A stretch of DNA of 64,000 nt. Origin: Asterias rubens (taxonomy: Eukaryota; Echinodermata; Asteroidea; Forcipulatida; Asteriidae). The translations under genes and the position numbers were made by a program. The notes under the pieces were generated by a model. It searched no databases and was not told the DNA's origin. It was given only the letters and a program-made list of their open reading frames with translations. Location: the NCBI RefSeq assembly GCF_902459465.1, contig NC_047062.1:23751919-23815918 (forward strand), read 5' to 3'. Below are positions 24,210-34,075 of the stretch, piece after piece. How positions within the stretch are numbered: position 1 is the stretch's first letter; the number at the start of each line of letters is the position of its first letter.

Positions 24210-27200
24210 CTATTGCATCATGGAGATTTCTTGGATGCTAACATCTCCCTGCACTGCCAAAGCATTGACAGTGTGCAGGCCTTGACGATGGTTGTATTCC
24301 GCCACTTGGTTCCCGTCTACCAATACCTTGTAGCATTTCTTCATGCACAGTATGGTTATCTGCAATGTTAACAATCATCACATTATAACATTAAAGTTCG
24401 AGTGCGCCCATTGTTTTAGTTGACGACTTACAACTTCGTACTTGCACAGTGACGCATTCACTCGAACGACTCGTTTGGAAGTCTAGTCAACCATCGTTAA
24501 GACGGAATTCAACACTCTATTGCCTTCTGCGTGGTGTCACTGGTTCCCCTCTGCGCTTAAAGCATGTTAGCACGGAGCAGGCCATTGGGACCGTAGTCAT
24601 AAGGCTGGTTCCAAATGGTCGACCACGGTAGTCGACCAATGGTCGACCAGCCTTGGTTCGGTTTAAAATGTTCAACCTTTAGTTAACCAACCATGGTGCA
24701 CACTCGAACTTGCTCCATGCTGCTAAATCAATAAACCAAGACCACGCCCACAAACTGGCTTCAACCATAAGAAAGCAATCGCCATTTTATGTTGCAAAAA
24801 AAAGTTTGATGGAACACCACCATAAGTGCGGTACCATCAGCACTTTTCTCGATCAGAATGAAACATGCTCAATACATTACAATACAGATGGTTTATGTAC
24901 CGCGATTTCATCACAATCACAGTGGTTTGTGATGATACACAGCAACAAAAACATGACAACGATAATAGCACAATTGCAAATCAAAACCATAAACAACCAA
25001 ACAATCGTTGTGGGTACAGGTTTGATTTCAGATGCTTCTGGAAGTGAATCAGCAAAGCGCAGAAATGGGGGGGGGGTGTGGCTATTCCAAAGTTTAGGGG
25101 CGTATAAAGAGAAAGTTTTTTTCAGCAGCTGATGCAAAAGATCTGTGCTCACCAATCTATGAAAACACTGCATTGAGTACTAACCTCAAAGGTGCCTCCA
25201 GCTACGAACGGGAAGAAGGGTGCAGCAATCTCTTCGCCATGATCCCAGCGTCCATCTCTTAGTGAGTTACGACGGATGGTGGAGTCATTGAAACGTGGAT
25301 TAAAGTGGAACGCGATGTTAGGTCTTGGGTCCTCTCGCATGGAACTCTGCAAGTTGATGTCAAACCTGAACAAAGATAAACCAAAGTTGGATATTTCTTT
25401 GGTGACGTCAGAGCTTCCCTAAAAGTTTTGCTAACAGGTTTGGCAAACGTACGGGCAGGATTCACTACGAAAATACAACCCATCCTTGCTATCAAAATTA
25501 CCGGTAATTTTCGATGATAAATAAAATGTAGGCCTACACTACTGTGTTTAATCACTGGGTCGGTACTTATTTCAGTGTTTACCTTTTGGGGTTTTGTTTG
25601 ACCGTCAACTTCACTTTGATCATGGCGCCATTTTGCAGACTGCCACTCAACGCCCCAACATACGGAGTAGGCTTATGGGTGGAATAAAAACAATAATAAT
25701 CGTGAAACTTTGCAATTCTATAACAGTGTCTTCAAAGGTTTATTGAAATGAATGCATTTTTGATCAAAATATATGCAATCTTTCTCGTGAGGCTTGGTAT
25801 TGACACGAAGTAAGTTTGTATAGAACTCCCATATTGAAACTGTTCTTGTTTTCTTTCTTTTTAACAGTAGGCCTACCTACTCTCTTCCAATCAAATATAT
25901 GCACATGATTGGAAGAGAGTAGGTAGGCCTAATGTTAACAAAGAAAAGAAAACAAGAACAGTTTCAATATGGGAGTTCTATTAAACTATTTTCGTGTCAA
26001 TACCAAGCCTCACGAGAAAGATTGTTGTTTGACATGTCAAATTGAGGCAAATATGAACACCCACAAAATCGATGGAGGTCAGTTTGCGAATCGACCTTTC
26101 ACCTTTATACTTTAGCATTCTTAAAAGTATAGGGAAACGTGACCTTGGTCTACCTGGGGATAACTTGACTATTCCATATCGTAGGACGAGTTTCCATACC
26201 CTCAAATCTGAATATGACACTGCAGTAACGCTTATCAGATTATGCATTCCTATCAAGATTATTCTTCTCGACCACCTTTAGAAATGGAATTAAACTTACC
26301 GGATTCCTGACTGTCATCTCATGCTCCTGGTGGTTTAAACACATTTGAGAAAATTAGAAAATCAGACACGAAACATTGTGTGTACAAAATGGCTGTTCAT
26401 TTGCTTGCACTTACAATGAAACACAACAATGCTCCCTACTAAGTACACTCCAAAAAATACAGAGTTGAATCCAACACTTGGAATAGCTCGGTGTGTGTTT
26501 TGTTTGTTAAATCTAGCATTTTAAATTTTTGATCCAACGCAAAAAGGGTTAATTCAACAAAGTGAGTGTTATTTCAGTATAAACATATAATAATATATAA
26601 ACAACAGATATGCAAGTCGGTTACCGTAAGGGCAGCTGGTGGTGGGATCACCTGCGGAAAAGATAAAAGAAAAAAGAAGAAGAACAAAGTTTTCACAAAA
26701 ATGTATTTCCGCATTATTCTTATATCATGACACTTGGACTGCGTCAAAAACAAAATTCAAACGCCGACAAAAAAGGCGGCCTACATGGAAAAACTGCCGT
26801 TAAGTACATGGTTGCATTTGTTTAATCAGTAAAGAAAATTTCGAGAGACTTAGTTCATGCAAGCTTTACCAGGAACGTTATGCGTTTACGAAGAGTGTTT
26901 GTTCAAAGTTTCTTCACACATGTGGGTTTCTGCGGCGTTTCTTGCTAAATTGATAACAAATCAAAAAGGATATAAACACGGACTTTCCGAGGCAACAAGC
27001 AAGTTTAAAAAAAAAAACATTTCCGTGGAGGAGTTTCAACACTGACAAAAAAAAAAAAAAAAAAAAAAACAACAACACACGCCGCTTACCACTGATGGTG
27101 GATCGAAACGGATGTTGAAGATCTTCACTTCTCCATCAATGTGAACGCAGGTTACTCTCTCAAGATGAGTGATCCGATGTCTGAAGGTCAAAAAGTGAGC

Positions 27201-30200
27201 ACCATTCACTGCGACCTAAGTGTTATTAAAAATACATGTAAAATCAAATAATGTCATGAACGACAGCCATCTTGGTCATGTTCCCCGTATGCAACACCAG
27301 TTGCGAATGCGAATCAGTATTGTATAACAAGGGACCAGACCAGTTGCTCTTGTTCATTTGATCGAGGAGATAAAGACATTAAGACAACATAATACATCAT
27401 TACTTAAGAACACAATTGATAACAAGAATAAATCATGCAATGTTTTACAGAACCAGTGATGTCATTGGATACAATGATTTTATTGGATAAGCCGGCAGTG
27501 ACGTAAGCTTTTCATACTGTGTGTCTGTATTGATCCGAGGTGATGTTTGTCAGCTGCACTCTTTTTGGTCGTCTGGTGAAATAAATGTAGATGAAAGGTG
27601 ATTAGTCCAACTTTTGAGGGAGGACCCCGAGATGGATTGGGGTGGCCGGGGTGGGCTGGGGCCTGACTTCACTCTGTCTTAAAGGTAAACCGATAAATTG
27701 ATTGAATTTGATTATTGATCTTTTCCTAACTTACCTTGTATTCGTTTTCGTCACACAGTATCATGATCTCAAAGTTTTGTCCCCTCACAAACGGGAAAGT
27801 ACCTCCACGTTCCTCGGGTCCCCACTGCTGGGACTTCAGAGCATTACAAACCACGTACTCTGCACTCTGTTTCTTGAAAACGAAACGTGGATTGAAGTGG
27901 AGCGCAATGTCCGACCGTGGCTGGCTTTCAAGACCACACTGGAGGTTTATGTGGAATCTGTGAGACAAGGATTTCAAATGTAATTGCAGACATGAAGAAA
28001 TTACATTGTTTGTTTTAAAAAGGCACTGGACACTACAAACTTACTTGGTAAGTAACCATTGCACTGTAAAAAATTACCGTAATTTTACGGTGAAAAGTAC
28101 GTAAATAGCTACGGTGTTTTACCGTAACGACATTTTTCAATGACTTTACGGTGCAACCCCGTAAATACCGGCTCGCAATGCACCATGGGATTGTTTAAAA
28201 AATAATTACCGAAATTTGTACGGTGAAAAGTACGGTGGAACCCGTAAATAATGGCTCGCAATGCACCATGGGATTGTTAATTAAAATCACCGTAAATGCA
28301 GCGTCTGAATTCGAACAGTGCAAATCGAAAGCAGTTGTTGCCTTTTGATGGTGTTCAGAACTTTTCTTGAATATCAGCATTTAAGATGGAACTATTTTGA
28401 AGGGAGATTATTATCTCATTTGCAGTTTTATGATGAGAATTATTTAGAATTATATTTCTTGCCAAATTATTTTGATAATTACCAAAGCTGTATCGTACCT
28501 TTAACATATGATTATTTTCCACTTTTTAAACACAATACCATTGGAGTAATTATACTATTGTAATAAGCCATTACAATTACGGTCAGTTTCCACTTTTTCA
28601 AATACGGTTCCATGGCAGTAATATCAACGTGTAATATACCGTACAAATCACGGCACTCGATGTAACCTCGTGTACGGTTTTACCCCGTATTGACAGCCTT
28701 ATCACCGTAAAAATCACGCCACACCGTAACTTCATGTACGCTTCGCACCGTATATTGACAGCTTTCTCACCGTGAAAATCACGGCACACCGTTACTTCGT
28801 GTACGGCACACCGTAACTTCGTGTACGGCACACCGTAAACTGACAGCTTTCTCACCGTGAAAATCACGGCACACCGTAACTTCGTGTACGGTTTGCAACG
28901 TAAAAATTACGGGAATCGGTTGGCATCTCGCTGCACAACCGATTCCCGTAAATTTTACGGGAATTTTTTTACAGTGTGTGAGCTGTTGATGATAGTATAA
29001 AAATTGTGATAAACGGCTCCCTCTGAAGTAACGTCGTTTTTGAGAAAGAGGTAATAAATTCATTACTTCAGTTGAAGCCCTTTGTTATTGATCTGAAAGC
29101 ACACAAATGAAGTTGTGCAACAAGGGTGTTTTTTATCATTCTCTTGCAACTTCGATGAACATTGAACAATTTTTCACAGATTTGTTTTTTTATGCTTATG
29201 TTGGGATACATCAAGTGATAATAATAATTATTGGTCTTTGACAGTTACCAAGGGTGTCCAGTGCTTTTTTTATGTCCATCCAGAGCCATTGTTCACACGC
29301 GTTTTAAAATGAATACAGTATCTGAAACGTGGAACCATAGTTTGCCCTCTACATCATGTTTTTGTTATAAATGTAAAAAAAACAAAAAAAACAAACAAAC
29401 AAACACGAGAGCCCCTAGTCTTGGTGTACACTCGTTTTGATTTAACACAATTTCCCCCGCTAAAGGGCGCTTTCTGATGGTGCGCAAAATTCAAGCGTCA
29501 AACGCACGAGAATTGCATTCTACACATAACCATTACCTTTCACTTTGTTGTGGCACATATCCTTGTATGAAAATGGTCTTGGACGGACAAATTCCAGCAG
29601 GAATACATCCACCATATGGAATCTCCTATAGAGTAATAAACACACAGATATTGAAAAGTATATATATTGAGAAATTGGTGTTAAAATATCGAAAGGGCCA
29701 ATACTAGAGCCTCGTGGCCAACCCTTGTCCGGGTCGCAAATCTTTTTTTTCTACAAAAAATTTTCTCGTTGTGTTTTTCAATGGGGAATTTAGTTTTGTT
29801 TTGTTTGAATCCTTTAAAAACAGTAACCTTTCTGAGGATGGCAATTCTAACGTGCAGAAGAAGACAAATGCCGGCCCAGCGTGCCCGAACCTCGAGCCCA
29901 CCATTGTAAACACTTAACAATAAATCTGCCCCTGGACTGGCGAAATGTAATCTTTAAACTACCTGGAAGACTGTGGAATTGTCTCTTGCAATGCCTTGGT
30001 ATAATGAGTAGTGAGAAAATCATTCATGCCGTTTGACCTGCCAGTATGTTATAACTTCCCAAAGTAAAGAGGACTATTGCGCACTTTAGGGTTCAAGGCT
30101 CTGGAAACTAATCGGTAATTATTAAAAATAATTGATAGCATAAAAATTACTTAATAACGATCAATAGAGCTGTTGATACTCTTTTAATGTAAAAGAGTGA

Positions 30201-30738
30201 ACAAGCACTCTTTGAAGAGCCATATGAAGGACAACTCTTTTTCGAATGGTCTTCCACTCTTTTTAGATTGAAGTTTTTTTCCTTTTTGAGTGATTTTTTA
30301 CTCTGTCGTGGAGTGAAACCCCTCTAAAAAAGTGAAATAACAACCACTCTTTTTAAAGAGCCACATGAGGGACAGCTCGAAATGTAAAAAGTGGTGTTTT
30401 TCACTCTTTTACATTTCGAGAGTAGTTTAAAACATTGTGAGAAACGGCTCCCTCTGAAGTTACTTGTTTTTTTTAAAAAGAGGTAATTTCTTACTCAAAT
30501 AATTCATAATTCATGCCTGAAGCCTTTTATTAGGCATCTGAAAGCACACAAATCTTGCAGTTTTTTCTTTCGTTATTCTCTAGCAACTTAGACCAATTGA
30601 GTCCAAATTTTCACAGGTTTGTTATTTTATGCATATAATGTTGGGATACACCAAGTGAGAATACTGGTCTCAGACAACATAGCAAACGTGTCCAGTGCCT
30701 TTAAGGAAACTTACAGGGTTAGTGACGATATCAGCCAT
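24210..30738 (-). CDS. Galectin 2: tandem-repeat (bi-CRD) galectin, nine coding exons
   Basis: Coding exons: 30738-30715, 29625-29537, 27957-27735, 27215-27090, 26651-26625, 26326-26300, 25671-25583, 25365-25185, 24359-24210 (stop TAG). These give 936 nt, 311 residues. It aligns exon by exon with galectin 1. CRD1 carries HFNPRF, the downstream N, and WGPEE. CRD2 carries HFNPRF, RRN and WDHGEE, so both sites look competent. The linker is shorter (VIPPPAALT plus a nine-codon exon) because the AAAYP segment of galectin 1 is missing. The C-terminal exon carries YNHRQG and a GDV turn, as in other galectin C-termini. There is no signal peptide. This is a paralogue of galectin 1 from an approximately 11-kb tandem duplication. 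Introns carry several insertions that galectin 1 lacks. Confidence 0.92.
24396..24711. repeat. Terminal-inverted-repeat element in galectin 2 last intron
   Basis: The left end AGTTCGAGTGCGCCCATTG pairs with the right end GGTGCACACTCGAACTTG. The flanks (AACAATCATCAC and CCACGCCCACAAACTGGC) are close to each other in galectin 1 at 12704-12790, marking the empty site. Confidence 0.75.
25776..26024. repeat. Long near-perfect inverted repeat in galectin 2 intron
   Basis: Arms of about 118 bp (25776-25892 and 25907-26024) are almost exact reverse complements, with a loop of about 14 bp (AAATATATGCACAT). The outer end is CAATCTTTCTCGTGAGGC and the inner end TACTCTCTTCCAATC. No equivalent exists in the matching galectin 1 intron. 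Confidence 0.93.
27445..27575. repeat. Dispersed repeat shared with 12165-12320
   Basis: Shared blocks are AGAACCAGTGAT, CATTGGATACAAT and CCGAGGTGATGT. The borders are not clear. Confidence 0.5.
28018..29268 (+). repeat. MITE-A split by a 0.9-kb nested element
   Basis: The 5' part (28018-28063, AAGGCACTGGACACTAC) and 3' part (about 28977-29268, ending GGTGTCCAGTGC) form one MITE-A interrupted by the element at 28064-28976. Confidence 0.85.
28064..28976. mobile_element. TIR element rich in CCGTAA/TTACGG words, about 0.9 kb
   Basis: The left end CACTGTAAAAAATTACCGTA and right end TTTTTTTACAGTG are inverted. The interior carries many repeats of ACCGTAACTTCGTGTACGG and TTTCTCACCGTGAAAATCAC. 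No transposase frame is seen, so it is probably non-autonomous. Confidence 0.8.
30105..30706 (+). repeat. MITE-A split by an ACTCTTTT nested element
   Basis: The flanks 30105-30188 and 30424-30706 join into one MITE-A (GAGCTGTTGAT | AAAACATTGTGAGAAACGGC). The insert, about 30189-30423, has ends ACTCTTTTAATGTAAAAGAG and CTTTTACATTTCGAGAGT. Confidence 0.8.
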
Positions 30739-31139
30739 CTTGTCAGCGTTTCCTGGTTGTCAAAAAATATATGTATAAAGCATTTAGTTTATATTGGTTG
30801 TAGAAACCTTTTAGAAACTACGGATTCAGTTTATTTGAAAACCCCCGAATGAAGCAGCGTTTGCCGAAAGAACTTATGAGGCCTGTTCCTTGCATTTTGA
30901 ATATGACTGAATTCAGGTCTGCATCAAACCTTTACTATAATTATATGCCTATTGAAAGTGTATGTGTTATCTATGAAATAAAAACAACAAACGTATAGTA
31001 TTTCGTTAACACGCCACTATAAAGATTCCCTTCAATAGTATCACAACCTTTTGGGTCGCTCATACCACAGACTCGGTTTGTATAAACCTGAATGTACTTC
31101 CTCGTCTCTCTTCCGCTCTTTTCATTTTTAGCGATCGCT

Positions 31140-31582
31140 GTTGATAATATACAATATTATGAGAAACGGCTTCCTCTAATGTAACGTAGTTTTTGAGATA
31201 GAGGCAATTAATTTTCTCCCTTAAATATCAAAGACTTCAGGGGTGGATTTCACAAAGGTAGTCCTAACTAAGGACTAGTCCTAGGCAATGTTAAGAGATA
31301 CGACCAGTCCTAAGTTAGGATGAGTTACTGGTCTTAACTTAGGACCAGTCCTATCTCTTTGCATTGCCTAGGACTAGTCCCAAGTTAGGACTACCTTTGT
31401 GAAATCCACCCGTATTTTTATGCATCTGGAAGCACGCAAATTTCTGCAGTGGTGTTTTTATTATCATTCAACGACAATTAAGTCAAACGTTTCATAGATT
31501 TGCTATTATATTATTATTTTGGGATACACAAAGTGTGAATACTGGTCTATGACAGTTACTAAAGGTGCCCAATGCCTTTAGA
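31140..31582 (+). repeat. MITE-A split by a MITE-C
   Basis: 31140-31241 and 31413-31582 are the halves of one MITE-A (AACGGCTTCCTCTAA ... AAGCACGCAAATTTC ... AAAGGTGCCCAATGCC). Confidence 0.8.
31242..31412. repeat. Complete MITE-C foldback element
   Basis: The ends GGGTGGATTTCACAAAGGTA and TACCTTTGTGAAATCCACCC are inverted repeats. The interior is palindromic CTAAGTTAGGA / CCTAGGACTAGTCC. This is the best copy in the window. Confidence 0.92.
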
Positions 31583-31680
31583 GAAATTTCAAGACACTTT
31601 TTTTTCTTTCTGTAAAAACAAAGATCAACTTATAGGTAATTTTATACTTTCTAACAGGAATAAACGTAAAGCACACCTAC

Positions 31681-31760
31681 CTTAGCCTCAGTCGGAAGCT
31701 CTTGTGGCAGTTTCCAGCAGGACACGACAGTGCCACTGAACTATTCTGGTCGGACCCTGC
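31681..31760 (-). other. Galectin 2 5' non-coding exon (probable)
   Basis: Minus-strand GAGGCTAAG|GTAGGTGTG is a good donor, and the exon is conserved with 20678-20770. It has no in-frame start; translation begins in the next exon at 30738. The upstream flank 31770-32300 matches that of galectin 1. Confidence 0.6.
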
Positions 31761-32842
31761 CCGTCTGGTGTTTGATGGACGTGACCATGACAGACTAGGC
31801 GTGTCGAAGTTTCGCGCGCATACTTTGTTTCCAAACCCTGGATCCCAAATGTGCACGGTTTGAAAGGGAAAAACATTTGCGAACTTTAACGGGTCCCAAC
31901 GTTTGAATACACGCGGGAGTTGCACCATACAACGAAATGAGCGATGCAGATTGAGAATAATATAGATTTTCGATAACACTGTAAAACATAAAATACCGTC
32001 TTAGCATGAGACTACGACAAAAGAGTACCGATAAAATTTATGAAATTATTTGAATTAGATTCTCTGCCACACTGCGCCTCAAAACCGAAACCTCGCACAT
32101 TCAGAGCTTTGGTTATGAATCACAAATGTTACATTTCCAAGCACAAGTAACATTGCGAAACTGCATCAAATACAGAGATATGCATCTCAATTGAACAACA
32201 TTTTATTATAAACAAACATTCCACGATGTATAGAGTAATAAAGGGATCGTGATCAAAACTGTGTAGTACGGAATGGTTTTATATCATTCATAAAACTTAA
32301 GCTGTTTCTGACTATTTTATATGCACACTACAAGCCTACGTAATTATGCAGATAATAGTATAAGTTTTTGCATAAAGTTAAGCTGGCGGAATTTCTACCA
32401 TTGGCCAACCATGAAACAAATATATAATAATGCTTAGCAGAGATAGACAACTTGCCAAAATGGCCATAAACAGTTTTAAAAATTATATTTTGTAAAAACA
32501 ACTTAAAACTGGGCCTTACTTTTCGGCTATTCAAATGTTGAGAAACAAAGACACGCCGTACGGTTCCTCACAGTCAACGGCGCGGGATGAATGGTGTTGA
32601 CCGAGTGCTAAAACAATGGACCCTTATCATCTATGGGCTATGTACCCAATTCAAACAAGTATCGCATAATGCCATATTTGGAAAGGGACCAGACTATTAA
32701 CATTTCTACTGCAAGCCTCGGTTTGGCTTCATATATTTTAATGAATGCCGACTATTTATAGTTACATTCTTAGGCAACTTGGAGGCAACCAACTGCAGTG
32801 CATGCTTCATGACCACTTTGTTAGCCACTTGAGTCAGAAAAT

Positions 32843-33155
32843 GTCATTGGACATCACTATTGGTAATTACTCAAAATAATGGTTAGCATAAAAACTTACT
32901 TGGTAACAAGCATTGGAGAGCTGTTGTTAGTATAAAACATTGTGAAAAACGGCTCCCTCTGAAGTAACATAGTTTTTGAGAAAGAAGTATTTTTCCACGA
33001 ATTTGATTTCGAGACAAGGTTTTTTTTTTCTTATTTCATTATTATCTCGCAACTTCGACGACCGATTGAGCTCAAATTTTCACAGGTTTGTTAATTTATG
33101 CATGGGTTGAGATACACCAAAACTGGTCTTTGACAAACACCAATGGTGTCCAGTG
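32843..33155 (+). repeat. MITE-A copy
   Basis: From GACATCACTATTGGTAATTA to CAATGGTGTCCAGTGTC, with a deletion around the ACACAACTTCGTG landmark. Confidence 0.85.
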
Positions 33156-33889
33156 TCTTATACGATCCCCAGGAGAAATATGTGAACATTTAATTGTGAA
33201 TGCCTTCTCTTCCTGGAGATTGCCTGGAACTGGTTGCCTGTAAATTGCCTCGTGTGACTTGGCCGTTCATAGTCATTATTCCTTTGCAAGTGTAATGTAC
33301 AGGATGCAATACAATACAAAGTCAAGTGGTCGCCATGTTGTCCACAGTGCCATAACAAAATATTAATTGAGATGAGCGTTTGAGCGCGTCCCATAATTTT
33401 TTAACAACAGAGTTACGAGATAAACTAAACAGATTACGTCTTTGATTTAAAACATTTGTGAACAAGGTACGTTTTAAACAACTGAGGGAAAAAAAACGAG
33501 AAAGAAGAAAAATCTTCGAACCGGTTGACAGTTGTGGGTGTGCGTTGGGGGGGTCCTTTTTGTAGGAGTAGGGAAATTGGTATTCCCATTGGTTGACAAA
33601 AGAAATAAAAATAGGATTAGAATATTTAAAAAAGAAAAAAAATTATTTTATCGATTAGAAGGGCTGATCTTTATTTACACATGGTGTGTATAGGCTCTAG
33701 TAGACATTTTCACACTATTTATTCACAGATTTTTCTAAGAAAAAATAAATTTGAAATCAGACTACAGTATAGTAAGAATATCATGCCTGTGGCAATTACT
33801 ACGTAAACATAGAAGTCAGAGATGTCGGGAGAAAGGTCGGTGAAAAGTTTCCCCACATACCCTTATACCCTTACAAAGGCTATGCCACC

Positions 33890-34038
33890 AGGGGTGGATT
33901 TTACAAAGAGTTAAGACTAGTCTTATCTCGAGTTAGGACGAGATACTTGACCTAACTTATGACTAGCCTTAAGTTGTTAATATCTAAAAGGACTAGTCCT
34001 GAGCTAGGACCAGTCCTAAATCTTTGTGAAATCTACCA
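33890..34038. repeat. MITE-C immediately 3' of the galectin 3 stop codon
   Basis: Starts GGGGTGGATTTTACAAAGAG and ends CTTTGTGAAATCTACC, about 38 bp beyond the stop, so it probably forms part of the galectin 3 3' UTR. Confidence 0.85.
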
Positions 34039-34075
34039 CAGGCCCACCCTGGAGTCACAGATAACCAAACGAGTT

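Noticed and set aside
28598-29063. Minus-strand frames with repeated HEVTVCRDFHGEKA-like words
   Set aside because: They arise from the internal repeats of the CCGTAA/TTACGG element and show no protein domain.
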